From the NCBI RefSeq assembly GCF_001640805.2, contig NC_066851.1, positions 23,751,993 to 23,815,992 of the forward strand: DNA of 64,000 bases. Reading direction: 5' to 3'. Under the pieces are notes generated by a model. The model was not told where the DNA came from. It did no database searches and saw only the letters and a list, made by a program, of their open reading frames with translations. Of the stretch, positions 46,685-59,470 are shown one piece after another. Position 1 is the stretch's first letter. The number at the start of each line of letters is the position of its first letter. The position numbers and the translations under genes are program-made. This DNA is from Lates calcarifer. Its lineage: Eukaryota > Chordata > Actinopteri > Centropomidae.

Positions 46685-47929
46685 TGCTGAATTTTCCCTG
46701 AAAGCTTGATGTTCAAACTGCCAGGATGTGTTAATGAAAACAGGAAGTAGTATTATCCTCGGGAGTATTGTAGTGTTCCTGCATATCTGGAAATTCTCCT
46801 GTCAACTGTTTCACGCTGAATTGTCATTGTTATATGGTCATATCATTTTTTGGAGCTTTTCCTGTTGTGGTCGATCAGCTGAGATGCACATCTCGGAGAT
46901 TCCCACGGTGTGTGAATGCACCGCAGCGGGACAGTAAAGGCATGCCCAAAAGAAAAGACAGAAGGAGAAACTTCAGGAAAGACTTGGATATCAGCAGGTT
47001 TCCAGAGGGAGTCTGTAATTCCAGGGTTCGTATTCATCTTGAGTTAATGAAACTAGCCTAGCCTAAACTAAACTATCCTTTACCTCAGACGTGATCGCTC
47101 AGTCCTTGTGATGTAGAGATGATCACCAGGAGCTCAGAGGTCTTCAGCAGAAGTATTTACTGAAGCTTGGCCAAGGTGAACAGACATGAGTTGTTGAGGC
47201 TATGGCCTCTTCCACTGGAAACTCTAAATGTCCCCTCTCTGTTAGCACAGGTGTAGGGTTCCTATAACAACCTCGGTTGCTAGCCTCCATCCTAGAAAAC
47301 AGATGGTGACCACAGTTACGTCTTCCTGTGTCACAGTATGAGATTCTGGACGAGGATATCGCAGCTTCAGCCTCGTGTTTCAGAATCATTACAGCCCCGA
47401 CCGTAAATGTAGTGACTCTTTCTACAACCTTGCTGCTCTGGAACCCTCTCTTAGATCACCTGGATTACCCCTGCACAGGTGATCTGACCCAGCTGTCTGT
47501 CTAAAGGGTCTGAGCCTTCTGCTATCACCATCGTCATCATCATCATTTCAGCCGCCTGTATTCGCAATCTTGTTCTTTCAGTCACTCATCTCACTGTTTC
47601 TACTTGTTTCTGCTTATCAATCAGCTTATCTCTCAGATCGCAGAGTTTGGTCTGTGTGATGTTCAGACAGTAAATATTAGTGTCATTGTTTTCTAGAAAG
47701 GAATGCCATAATATACAGCGCATTACACCCCCCTCTCTCTCTCCCTCTCTCTCCATTAGTTTAATGGGAACTCCTTGTCTCTGTAAATTAGATATAGGAA
47801 GCTCTCAGATATGGGAGCGAGGAAAAAAGGCCAATCAGTTTACCAAATTAAAGAGGAAGGCACATCACTGCCCCCAACCCCACCCTCTCTCTCTCTCTGT
47901 CACTGTGTCACCCTATCTCTCTCTACCCT

Positions 47930-48070
47930 GCCCCTATCCCCCTCCCCCTCCCCCTTGGATTAATTCCCCCCACTAAGATTGATTGATGATTTCTATCAAA
48001 TAATTGATTAATTGTCAAATCAGGTCCCCTAAGCTTTTCCGCCAGCTCCGCAGAGCTGGTTATCTTGTTC
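47930..48070. promoter_or_regulatory. Candidate conserved non-coding element
   Basis: ggattaattccccccactaa, gattgattgatgatttctat and aataattgattaattgtcaa: repeated ATTGATT/ATTA motifs (PBX/HOX-like). Confidence 0.28.
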
Positions 48071-48334
48071 TCTCGGCTTTTATCAGCTGCTGAAGAAGTG
48101 GCACGCAGATTTAAAAAAAAAAAAAGTGAAAGACAGAGAGAGAGAGAGAGAGAGAGTGGGAGAGAGAGAGCTTGTCTTTGCCTTGTACGAGTCTCACCCT
48201 GTAATCCTACATGTGTACACAGAGTTCGTCAACCTCCATCCTCCTAATTGCTCTTCCTTCCTCCTCTTCTCCTTTAATCACTGCCCTTCCCTCTTTTTTT
48301 TAAAGAAGGAAAATATATCACTAATTATTTTTCA

Positions 48335-48635
48335 ACTTTAATTAGATCGTGGCGTGCAGGAAAAATGGCTGGGTGGTGGTGGGGAGGAGGATTTTTTTTT
48401 TTTAAGCCTTTTGACAAATTGACGAGGTTATGAATTTTCTCGCTCGGTGGCCGGTGCTGAAACAATCTTCAGGCAGATTTATGTGTAAAGAGGATTTGCC
48501 AGTTTAACTTGTTTCTTCTCCGTCTCGTCGGGGAGACGGCAGACGTGGCCGGCCAATCAAACAGGCCGTTAATAGAGTCATTAACAAAGAGTGCAGCTGT
48601 AATTAAACACGGCCGCTGAGTAAAGTTAAAGTTCT
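48335..48635. promoter_or_regulatory. Candidate conserved non-coding element
   Basis: acgaggttatgaattttctc, ggccggccaatcaaacaggc (CCAAT in inverted context), cgttaatagagtcattaaca and gtaattaaacacggccgc. About 2.2 kb after exon B. Confidence 0.32.
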
Positions 48636-49812
48636 CCCTCCCTCCTCCCTCAACTCCACAACTCCAACTCCTCTTTTTTAATTTTTTTCCCGCACTCTCT
48701 CCATTTTTGGAATTTTAATTCTTTGCAGTAAAAAGTTGACGAGCTGGAGTTTGTAATGGCTTCTTCGACACAGAGGTTTAATCAGTTGTTTATTCATCTT
48801 ATACAGCACCAAGGTCCTTCAGTCAATTAAAAATACAATAATTAAACTCACTTTATAGACAGAGGACTTGTTCCTGTTCAGCTTCAGCCCAAATCAACTT
48901 AAAAATATGAATGTAAAACACTTTGTTTAAGCTGATGTGAGGAATCCTGAAGACATAGTGAAAGTCATCCCTTAACTCCAGTGCGTTGCAGTATGTCGTA
49001 TCTTGTAGCACAGGTGCCGATCACATGGGTCCTTGTTTTCCTTTTCTTTTGTCCAATCTCTTCTGTCAGTCTGAGCACTTTTTAGACCGCCGCAAAGCGA
49101 CTGTTAGCGTAGGCTGTTGCAAAGTGAAAACACTCTCTCCATTAACAGTCAGACCTAAAGTCTCTGATAAGCTGAGCTGAGTCAGTAGCTGTGTTACTGT
49201 CTGGATCTAATGTGCTGGTGAAACTCTGAGGCTTCATACAGTCCGGTCATGTTGCAGGCAGCTACCTGCTGCATCACCTGCACAGCCTCAGTGTTTGTAG
49301 TCCGTCTGAATGGGATGTTACTCTCTACTTTTTGGTCTCTCTGGTGGTGTAGAGGTGTGATTCCACCTGTGCAGTTTTACTGGTGTTGTTGGAAAGATAT
49401 TCTTGTTTTTAACTGGTGGTAAATAATTTAATGTGAGGTGAAATTTTCCTGTTCTGTTGGCAGATACTTTTGCTTATTCAGAGTCATTTTTCCCCGTTTT
49501 ATTGCTAATTTCCTCAAAAATGTGAAGGTGGATTTTGTTGTGTTTTTATTTGTGTTCATGTTCATTGAGTCAAAATGCACATGAACCAGGTGGATGGGAA
49601 CACACTGTGTGTCTCTCTCCTGTCGTTCTCTGTAGAGGCCGACAGCAGGAGAATCTCTGTAACACCCTGTTGATCCAACAACACAGCATGGTGTGTGTGT
49701 GTGTGTGTGTGTGTTCATGTATATATAGGTGTTTTTGTGTGTTTGCATGTGTGTGTTTCTGTTTATGAGGCCAGGCAATGCTTGCAGCTGCCCTCTGAGT
49801 GATCTAATTGAG

Positions 49813-49813
<1 letters not shown>

Positions 49814-49862
<49 letters not shown>
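49814..49862 (+). repeat. (TG)24 microsatellite with GCGCGC tail
   Basis: tg array followed by gcgcgcgc, a sequence prone to Z-DNA. Confidence 0.9.
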
Positions 49863-49867
<5 letters not shown>

Positions 49868-50033
49868 CAGCAGATGGCTGTGTGTCCTCTGCCTGATGGT
49901 CCAGAGGAAAATAATAACTGCGTCGTCCTGGCCAGACCCAAATTAGTCTGCTGGATTCTCGCCCGTTACGCCCAAATATGGTCGGCAGCCAGCTCTGCTT
50001 CATGCCAGGCCGGCATATGCAGCGGCATGGGAG

Positions 50034-50035
<2 letters not shown>
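49863..50035. promoter_or_regulatory. Candidate conserved non-coding element
   Basis: Repeat-free segment between (TG)24 and (CA)22: gcagatggctgtgtgtcctc (CAGATG E-box), ggaaaataataactgcgtc, cccaaattagtctgctgg. Confidence 0.25.

Positions 50036-50036
<1 letters not shown>

Positions 50037-50080
<44 letters not shown>
50037..50080 (+). repeat. (CA)22 microsatellite
   Basis: Perfect ca array 175 bp after the complementary (TG)24. Confidence 0.9.
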
Positions 50081-50082
<2 letters not shown>

Positions 50083-50604
50083 CATGCATGACACACAGGT
50101 GATATAAAGAGTTTGGCTGTAAAATGGCGTCTGCTCCGTCGTCCTCGTCGTGTTTACAAAGGAAACTCAGAGTTCAAGTCGTGTTTTACATTTTCTACCT
50201 GTTTGAACAAAGTCACAGGAAAATGTGTGGATGTGTAACCACGTAATCCACAATCAGCACGTAAAAACAAAGGAAAGAAGATCTTTCCAGCAGAGTTCTG
50301 GTTGTCAGTTGCTTGTTATTAAGATGAAAAAAAGGTGATGAATTATCTTTGGTTTTACAGGGCCGGACAGATTCAGACAAACCAGATTCAGAGGGCTGCA
50401 CGTCCGTCTTCACACACATCACACACCGTTCAGAAATAAAGAAAAGTCATTGCAGTAATTTTCTGAGGCGTCATGTTCAACTGAAAAGAATCACTGTTTT
50501 TTAATCTTTATAATCTGATTAAACTGCATATTTATCAGTGTTTCATCGTCTGTGGAGCTGAATGTTTCAGGATTTTGCCGAACAGAGCACACTCACAGTA
50601 TCAT

Positions 50605-50725
50605 CACAGTATTATTAGAGTAGTATTCTAGTATTATTAGAGTAGTATTAGTATTCTAGTATTATATTAGAGTAGTATTATAGTATTATTATAGTATTAT
50701 TAGAGTAGTATTATAGTATTATAGT
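50605..50725 (+). repeat. AGTATTATTAGAGT minisatellite
   Basis: About 120 bp built from agtattattagagt and tagtattcta variants. Very AT-rich; low complexity. Confidence 0.8.
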
Positions 50726-51002
50726 ACAAAAGAAATTCATGTGACTCTTCTCCCTCGCTGCCCAGTCATGATTTAACACCAGAACAAACAACAGCTACAT
50801 CTAAGCTAAACTGTAACTATGACCACACAGTGCTGTTGGTAAATGTACATGTGACGTCCACCACTGTTTGTTTGTTTATCTCTGATGTCATAGATGGTAA
50901 ACAAACAGCAGAATGAGCCTTTAAATCCCTCTGTTACACAGATCTGTGCAGGGCGATCAACATACAGCCTGAACCCCTCTCTCTCTTCTATTGTTCACTG
51001 GA

Positions 51003-51006
<4 letters not shown>

Positions 51007-51049
<43 letters not shown>

Positions 51050-51118
51050 AGAGGTGTGTAAAGCGATTTGTTTCTGTCTTTGTCATTTAAAGAGGCTCTC
51101 CAGTGTTCAGACCTGCTG

Positions 51119-51159
<41 letters not shown>

Positions 51160-51360
51160 CGCGCACAAGGTCATTTTTGCTCACACACACACACACATAC
51201 ACACACTCCAGTGCACATGAGGGTTATTGTGTTCACTACACACACACACACAGGGTCATTGGAAAGCGAGGCAGAGCCTGATCTCTGCTCACTTTCACTC
51301 CAATCCACATTCCCTCAGAGAGGACTGGCAATAATACACACACACACACACACACACACA
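51007..51360 (+). repeat. (TG)21, (CA)19 and further CA arrays
   Basis: (TG)n at 51007-51048; (CA)n at 51120-51157 with a gcgcgc tail; shorter ca runs near 51183-51207 and 51238-51252; (CA)n at 51334-51360. Confidence 0.88.
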
Positions 51361-51601
51361 CTCCTCCCAGTATTCCCAGTGGGCTGCTGCTGGTCTGCAG
51401 GGGAACATTGAATGAATTAGCATTAAGCAGCTCCAGCAGACTGTCAGTCCGCCGGCTGCTTCCTCTTCCTCTGCTCTCACCAGCGTCCTGGAAACAGAGC
51501 TTTTATTTTGTAAATCCAAAAACACCAATGGTCTCATTTCCTGATGTGGAGAATAAAGACATGATAAACAATGAGCGATCTTCAAAGGAAACGTAGTATT
51601 T

Positions 51602-51690
51602 ATTATTGTCAGGGCGACCTCTAGTGGACGGAGTAATAACGACAGGAGCGATAGAGGAAGTCAGGTGACGCAGAGTAACGAGCGGGAAAG
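51602..51690 (+). repeat. Short repeat family member (GTCAGGTGACG)
   Basis: gcgacctctagtggacggag, then aataacgacaggagcgatag, then aggaagtcaggtgacg. Partner of the 20.5 and 61.4 kb copies. Confidence 0.4.
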
Positions 51691-52249
51691 GAGGAGGTCG
51701 GGGTGGATGGACGGGTCTGTTCAGCTCTGCGACCTTAACCACGTTTTTTCATCACCGTAACCATGGCGACGAAGGTCCTTTCATTTTAAGGAAGTGCTCG
51801 TTCTGACGTGGCCCACGATGTTCTCACCACCATGTGTTTGTGCCCTAAACCTGACCAAACCCCGAGCGCTTCATTAGCTTAACTGCGTGTTCATTATTTG
51901 TAACCATGACGACAGAGGTCGAACACACCTGCCGCCACGAGGGGGCGCTGTTTCCAGAGGAGAGAGGTGCAGACTGAGAGAGTGGTACAGATGACTGAAA
52001 AGAAACGACGGATTCTTCTCTGTGCTGCTTCATCCTGTTTTCATTCGCTGCCATTTTCCTCTTTTAGTTTTCGTCTCAGAGAACGAGCTGCGACGCTGAT
52101 CGATGTGCGGTGGAACATAATTACAGTTCAGAAATATATCTGAAAATGACTTATTTCACCGTTTCTCTTCTCATGGATCTTCACCTGATTCAAAAGGAAA
52201 ACAGTTTCTCTCCTTCATTGAAACTCAATCTGTAAATTACAGCCGTTGC

Positions 52250-52735
<486 letters not shown>

Positions 52736-52969
52736 AGGAGATGGGGTGAGGATGATGATGAGGAGGAGGAGGGGGAGGTCGGGTGGATCGGAGGAAGGTC
52801 ACAGTTAATTGAGCCACCCTGGTGAACTCACACACACACACACACACACAGAGTTTTATTCATAATTGATCACACTGACTCCAGAGCTGCCGTGTCATTC
52901 TGATAATATAATATCTATAATGATTCTGATAGGTGTGTGTCTATGTGTGTGTGTGTGTGTGGCCAGTGA

Positions 52970-53460
52970 AAAGATGGAGGGATGGACAGAGGAAGAAAGA
53001 GAAGAGAGAAACATCAGAGGAGAAATTCAGTTTTTGTTTTTACTTTTAGTTAAATTGTTATGGATGGAGGGATGAGGGGAACAAAAGAAGACGAAACGAA
53101 AAGAAAGAGGAAGAGGAAAGAAAAGAAAAAGAGAAAAGAGAAAGGCGAAAAGAAAAAAAGATGAAAAGCTGCAAACAAAAGAAGAATAAAGAGGATTAGA
53201 GAAGAAATAAAAGAGGAAGAGAGGAGGAGAAACTAATCAGAGGATAGAGGGATGGAGGACAACGGGGTGAAGAAGAAGGAAAAAAAGCATGAAAGACAAA
53301 AAACTGATGGAGAGAGAGATGGACGACAGAAAAGGTGGAAGTGGGGGATGAAAGAAATGGAGGAATGAGTGGGGAAGACGAGTGAAAGAAGAGGAGGAGA
53401 GACTGAAAAAAACAGGAGAGAGTGAAAACAAACAGTAAAGAAAAACAAACAGAAAACAAA
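52970..53460 (+). repeat. Purine-rich tract
   Basis: About 490 bp, nearly all A/G on the plus strand. Confidence 0.8.
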
Positions 53461-53490
53461 GTTTGTCGTTTTTAATCATCACGTTTGTTT

Positions 53491-53494
<4 letters not shown>

Positions 53495-53525
<31 letters not shown>
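53495..53525 (+). repeat. (TG)15 microsatellite
   Basis: Perfect tg repeat. Confidence 0.88.
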
Positions 53526-53529
<4 letters not shown>

Positions 53530-53667
53530 GTCGTCCGCTGTGAAAGGAGGTGTATTAGCATGCTGACAGAAAAGCTGCAGGAGGTTATCTGAACCTCAGA
53601 GAGCTTCCTTCGCCTTTTTGTTCTGACTGATCGCCGCGGCGACGCACCAGGGGGATGATGGGACGTG

Positions 53668-53721
53668 GCGTGGGCGGCGGCGGCAGGGGCGGGGGCAGCG
53701 GGGGCGGTGGGGAGGCGGGGG
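53668..53721 (+). other. G-quadruplex-prone patch
   Basis: GGG to GGGGG runs spaced by 1-4 bases (gggcggcggcggcaggggcg, ggggcagcgggggcggtggg, gaggcgggggc). At least five G3+ runs with short loops satisfy the usual four-run quadruplex pattern. Confidence 0.7.
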
Positions 53722-53869
53722 CTCACAGGGAAACACACAGCAGATACGACTCGGCCAACAATGAGACGAGTCCCCGTCGACTGGAGTCAGAGTGTTTGAC
53801 TTTCTGAGACTAAAAGAAAAAACGTTTGTTCATTTGTTCTTTTCTTCTCTTCCTGTGAACGACGGATAG

Positions 53870-53990
53870 AGGGAGGAGGAAGGAGAGGAGGAGAGGAGGA
53901 GAGGAGGAGGAGGAAGGAGAGGAGGAGGAGGAGGAGGAGAGGAGGAGGAGAGGAGGAGGAGAGGAGAGGAGGAGAGGAGGAGGAGATACT
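53870..53990 (+). repeat. GGA/GAGGA array
   Basis: About 120 bp of gaggagga units with occasional a/g changes; purine on the plus strand throughout. Confidence 0.85.
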
Positions 53991-54115
53991 GATAACAGTC
54001 AGGTTAATAACCCTGACATGTAGACTCATGGTGCATTCAAGACCACCGTAAACTGAGAAACTTGTGACCATGTGGCAGCTGTGTTTGTGTGTGCAAATTA
54101 AAAGCTGCTTGTCTC

Positions 54116-54117
<2 letters not shown>

Positions 54118-54154
<37 letters not shown>
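54118..54154 (+). repeat. (TG)17 microsatellite
   Basis: Perfect tg repeat ending tggtgtc. Confidence 0.88.
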
Positions 54155-54155
<1 letters not shown>

Positions 54156-55360
54156 TGTCTAGACACAGGGCTTTATACACAGCTGCCATTGAAATGGATG
54201 AAGCTGCACAGCGAGCTGCAGCGTGAGGTCAGAGGTGAAGCTCCGCCCGCACGGCGAGGATTTAAAGTCAGAGGAGACGCTTTCATACATTACAGACAGA
54301 CAGACAGCAGGAGGTGAAGCAGGGACTCTGACCTGCTGAAGGACACACACACACACACACACTCAGCTGGTTATTTAGCTTCACACACACTCCGCTCACT
54401 CTCCTTTTCATGCATTAGAGACGTGAGTGATGGTGGGAGGTGAGCTGGGGGCGCTGACCCGCTCGCCGCTCGCTCCCTCCGACCTCGCAGCATTAAAAAC
54501 ACGTCGGGATATTCAGGCTCCGCTTCAACACACGTCACGTCCCCCTTCATGCATTTCACAGGGACTGAAGGTTGAGGCAGGTGTACGCTTTACCTTCACA
54601 AGGTCACCGCCGCCGCCGCCGCTGAAAGGATCCAAATCAACAGTTTGAAGTTTTTTTCTTTGGTGAACGAAGAGAATTCAGCCGCTCTGAAGAAGAACAA
54701 ATGAAAACACTGGAGATGTTAAAAAAAACATGCTCCAGCTGCCGTTAGCTTCCTCAGGAGTCAGAGGTCACAACATACCTTTTCTTTTTCTTCAGCACAC
54801 ACATGGTTTTGTTGTACTTTGCATGAGACACAGAAGACAGAGACTCTGACCTTCCTGAGCAGAACATCACCCTCGACTCAAACACATGCAGACGCTTGTT
54901 TTTTTAAAGTCCTGATCTCACCTGCTCTCACTGGGTTTGTGAGACAGTTCTCGCTCAGACCACGTTCACATCTGCTCTCACTCTTAAATATGAACTGAGT
55001 AGATTGGAGGTCAAAGGTCAACAGTCACTGTTGCTAGACTGTGAGGCGCTAATTCTAGTTTTTCTAGTGTGACGGAGACACCTGAACTCATCGTCTTTTC
55101 TCCAGCTCACGAGACTTTCCGTCACTTGTGAAGCCAGATGTGAATGGCAGGTGTGAACAGGGCCTTAGTGTGTGTGTCTGTGCTGATGAAGGCTCAGAGG
55201 AATCACATCAGGTGTCAGTGCTTCCTGTCAGTCTGGACGCTGTTTTCTCGTCCAGGTCAAAGTTAAATGAATGGATTTTACTCTTCAACTGGACACAGTG
55301 AATAATTTGAAAATAACAGGCTACATTTAAAACGTCAACACATTTCTTAGGAGCTCCTCT

Positions 55361-55403
55361 CCTCCTCCTCCTCCTCCTCCTCCTCCTCCTCCTCCTCCTC
55401 CTC
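55361..55403 (+). repeat. (CCT)14 trinucleotide repeat
   Basis: 43 bases of perfect CCT/CTC repeat. Confidence 0.9.
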
Positions 55404-55908
55404 GGGTTCAGATTTACAGCCGGCCATTACTTTGATGCCGTGGAAGCTGTAAAGAGATCAGCATCGCCGTCTGAGACCAAAATTGATGCTTGCTTTATTG
55501 AAGTGAGAGGGCAGAATTGTGTGTGTACATAAGTGCATGGTAGAGTGCTTTGGACTGTGTGTGTGTGCACGAAGCATGACAAATGTGTGCGTGTGCATGT
55601 CTGATATATGGTGTTTATATGTCCGTGTGTGTGTGTGTGGAGGTGTGACTTTATTTCAGCACAGATCAGAGGTGACATGTTTTTAACAGCACATCTATTC
55701 ACACACACACACACACACATTTGTGCTTCTATACTTGTGAGGACTCTCACCCAGCTCCTCTGAACATGAACGTTACAGCTTTACTCAGACATGAGCGAAG
55801 GAATAATAACTTATTTTATAAGACTCACTGGCCGTCTTAATGGTCTCGGACCTGTTCACCAGAAAAGGTCTTGTTTTACTGTATCTGTTTTAGCACCCTC
55901 CTCAAATC

Positions 55909-56250
55909 CACCAGACTCCATAGACAAAAACAGTACTTTTACCCAGCACTACACAGGAGCTGTTAATCTACCACTGCCTCCATCTGTTACTGTGTCTGTG
56001 TTACTGTGTGGTACTTTGACTTCAGTAAAGTATCTGATTACTTCTTCCAGCCACTGAAAGTCACACAGTAACACAGACACACTAACAGATGGAGGCAGTG
56101 GTATTCCAGCAGCTCCTGGTTAAATCCCTGTTTTTGTCAATGGAGTCTGGTAGAGAGATATAGAGATGTTTCTGGTTAAACTCTTTAATAAAAATGATGT
56201 TGTCAGACACTGAGAAGAACAATCTGAACCTGTCAGTGGTAAAAAGGACG
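55909..56250. mobile_element. Foldback MITE, copy 5
   Basis: Left arm starts at ccaccagactccatagac with a small insertion-like change (agtacttttacccagcacta). The core is reversed (about 56013-56060). The right arm runs through tctggttaaactctttaata and gttgtcagacactg. The right-arm segment agctctgtctctgtagg, present in other copies, is deleted. Confidence 0.78.
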
Positions 56251-56427
56251 GAGGATGGAAAGAGGAGAGAATCAAACCTCCTGCTCATGTCTTATTCTGA
56301 ACATTTTGGATTATTAAGTAGAGGAGGAGGGAGGGGAGGGATTGAGGGCAGGAGGTGAGAAGGGAGGACAGGCCTCAATATGAATAAGGAGAGAGTTAGA
56401 GTGTGTGTGTGTGTGTGTGTGTGTCCT

Positions 56428-56665
56428 GGGAATGGTAATTAAGATCATTAAATGCAAATAAACACATTGACGAGCAATCATTTTTATCGGCAGGCGCAGA
56501 TTGATTGACACTTTGCCATTCGGGCTGCACTGCTGATCGACAGGAAAACATATTGATCAGAAGGTGAGAGTCGCAGACGACCGTCAGAGTGATACTGACC
56601 TTCTGGGAGTCTGCGGTGCATTTAATGCAAAGAGTGTATCGCTCTCTGATGAAAGTTCGCTCATT
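56428..56665. promoter_or_regulatory. Candidate conserved non-coding element with octamer
   Basis: aatggtaattaagatcatta, octamer ATGCAAAT at 56452-56459, gcgcagattgattgacactt and aacatattgatcagaaggtg. Confidence 0.3.
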
Positions 56666-56689
56666 TCAACACCTGCAATTTGAGAAAGT

Positions 56690-57470
56690 CTTGTAAGCTC
56701 CTTCGGGGAGTTGCAGCGGCTCTCGAGGAGGTTTCATGTGTCCTTGAAGGCATTTAATGGGTCTTTGAAGAGATTCCTCAACTTCTTTGAGAGGTGTTGT
56801 GGTCCCTGAATGATTGAAATCGTCTTTCAAGGATATTTCAGGAGGTTCCATGATATTTTTTTGTTGTGTGTGTGCATGAATATACTGTATCTGAGGGTCA
56901 TTTTCACCACATTCTAGTGGTTTTATGGGTTCTTACTGAATTCTTACAGTAAGGTATCCACAAATCTGCCTGGGCAAATTGCACAGGTTTCTCTGAGGTC
57001 CTTGAATGCCTCCATAGGGTCCAAAGTCCCAGTCTTTCAGAAGGATACTAGGGTCTGTGAGGAGGTTCCACGTTCACCTGATGAAGAGATTCAAACAACA
57101 TTTGAGGTTCTTTAAGGAAGCTGAAGGGTGTTGCATAAGATTTTCGAGGCTTTCAATCTATATATGAGCGTGTCAAATGGATTCCCATAGGGGTTCGAGC
57201 AGTCCTTGAAGGCCTCTCCTAAGCCCTGGGTCCTTAAGGGGTTTTAGAAACACTTAAATGTTGTGTTGTGTTTAAGGGGGCGAGTTAGGAGTTTGACGTT
57301 GGGCAGGATGATGAATTCCAGGTGATGGAGCTTAGCAGCATTTCAGAGGATTCCAGGAGTGTTGATAGTGACTGTGCAGCTCACTAACGTCTTAAGAAGG
57401 AGTGTCAAAGGGGATGCATGAGTGTGAGACCCAGAAGATCCTGAGGACATTTCAGGACGGTTCAAAGGAT
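56690..57470 (+). repeat. Degenerate minisatellite, AGGAGGTTCCA / TCCTTGAAGG-type unit
   Basis: Repeated pieces such as gaggaggtttcatgtgtcct, tgaaggcatttaatgggtc, tttcaggaggttccatg, gaggaggttccacgttcac and gcagtccttgaaggcc, spaced about 25-60 bp apart. It resembles the 9.8-10.3 kb array read on the opposite strand. Strongly decayed. Confidence 0.5.
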
Positions 57471-58010
57471 CAGTGATTGTTTTATTACAGACTCATGCAC
57501 CTTGTCTGCCCTCCCAAGAAAAGCAACAGCATCATTGTTGGTTTTCCAGCATCTGTAAATATGAGCTTTGTTTCATGAGCCCTACAGAGGCTGTGACTTA
57601 TGATTTAACTTGACACAAGTCTCTCAGACATCATGACTGACCATAAAGGTTCTGTAACCTTAACCAGGTCCCTAAACATTGACCCCAGGGCTGTGGTGGA
57701 TCAGGACACACGTGGATCACTTTGTTCTGGAGGTTTCAGTGTTGGAACATCAGTGTTACCCTGGTGAATGGTCCTGGACGCAGCAGTGAGATTTTTCATT
57801 TAAAACGTATTGATTCAAAGTTGAGTTGTCAACTTCATCCGTACCCTGCGGTTACAGGAGCCGGGACAGGACCACATCGAGTCCCAAAACCAACTCCTCT
57901 GATGCTTTAATCCTAAAAACTGCATGTGAGGAAGACGTTTCTCTGTCGTCCCTCACACACACACATTAAATCCAAGACCTTTACACTCCACACACTCTGT
58001 ATCCGTGCTC

Positions 58011-58051
58011 GCTAATGACACAGGCGCTAATTTCCTAATGCCTCCTGTCAC

Positions 58052-58097
<46 letters not shown>

Positions 58098-58300
58098 AGC
58101 AATACACAAACAATGATTAATCCAGGTCTTCTAAATACACTTCTGCCTCTATCTCCTTCTCACAAATCACACACACACACACACACACACACTTTCTCTG
58201 TTTCCCAACCAACTTTTCTAATTCACACACACACACACACACACACACCTACACACTAATGACACATGAGCTAATTTGCTAATGTCCCCTGTCCCCCTAA
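58011..58300 (+). repeat. Local duplication with (CA)n arrays
   Basis: gctaatgacacaggcgctaa, tttcctaatgcctcctgtca (58011-58056) recurs as actaatgacacatgagctaa, tttgctaatgtcccctgtcc (58255-58299). Between them lie (CA)n arrays at about 58060-58096, 58168-58192 and 58223-58249. Confidence 0.8.
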
Positions 58301-58334
58301 AACACTCACACACACACTCGCACACACACACACA

Positions 58335-58470
58335 GACGTCTAGTTTACGCCTCGGTGTGAGTGATATCCCGACCATTATGGGCCCTTTATTTACACTGGC
58401 TTTACAAATGAGCCCTAATTACTGGGTCTTAATGATGTGGTCGGGCGAACGATGAGCGAGGTAGCACTGC
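58335..58470. promoter_or_regulatory. Candidate conserved non-coding element
   Basis: accattatgggccctttatt, tacaaatgagccctaattac and gtcttaatgatgtggtcggg, in sequence free of simple repeats. Confidence 0.25.
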
Positions 58471-58478
58471 AGAGAGAT

Positions 58479-58519
<41 letters not shown>

Positions 58520-58594
58520 AGGAGGCGTTTGCTTGGAGGGTTTTTTGTAAATGTCAAGAGCAGAGAGTTGATGGCTTCATCAATCCTTTATCCC

Positions 58595-59170
58595 TGCAAA
58601 ACACCTGGAGGAGGAGAGGAGAGGGGGAGGAGGGGGGGTGAGATAAGTCAGAGAGAGGAGGAGGAGGAGGTACAGAGGGACGGAGGGAGAGAGGCATGGA
58701 GAGAGGGAGAGGGTAGCTAGAGGGAGAAGAAAGAGGAGGAGGAGGAAGGGAGAGATCAGCCGAAGGGAGTGAAAGTTGGAGGAGATAGGAAGGGAGGGGA
58801 GGGGGGAGGGGGAGGGAGGGATAAAGGAGGATGGGAAAGGAGGAGATGGAGAATGCAGGGAGGAGGAAAAGGAAGAGTAAAAGTTGGAGAGGAGAGGGGG
58901 AAGAGAGGGAGGAAGGTGATGAGATAAAAAAAACGAAGGGAATGTGGATGGGAAGGGAACGGGGGAGGAGGGAGGGAGGAAAGAGAGAGTGCAGAGAAAA
59001 GGAGAAAAGGAAGAGGAGATGAGGGAGGGATAAAAGAGGGAAGATCAGGGAGCAGGAGGAGGGAAGGACTGAAAGAGGAGAAGTAGTGATGGAGAGACTG
59101 GAGAAAAAAGAGGAGGGGAAGGAGACTAAAAGGACGACAAGACGAAGAGATTAAAGAGAAGAAGAAGAAG
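58595..59170 (+). repeat. Purine-rich tract
   Basis: About 575 bp, nearly all A/G on the plus strand, preceded by a (GA)n array at 58483-58515. Confidence 0.85.
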
Positions 59171-59329
59171 TTTGACAGTAACTGATTGAGGAATATAAAA
59201 ACAGATGAAGGTGTTTCCAGAGCTTTCAGCCACGTCTCCTGGCCTTCCTCAGCAGACTGAGCTACTCTGCGTACATCATCCCAGAGGAGGTGGAGGTGAA
59301 GCGCTCTTAGACCAGGATCATGTGATCCT

Positions 59330-59436
59330 CCTCCTCTGTTTCCTGTCTCCCCTCTCTCTCTCTCTCAGCATCCTCCTCTCAGCTCCGTCTCTCTCTCATT
59401 ACAGATCCATTTCTTTCTCTTTAGGCCTCTTTCCCC

Positions 59437-59470
<34 letters not shown>

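Noticed and set aside
49428..50096. 222-codon minus frame
   Set aside because: Runs across CA and TG arrays (His-Thr and Cys-Val repeats); the rest has no family resemblance.
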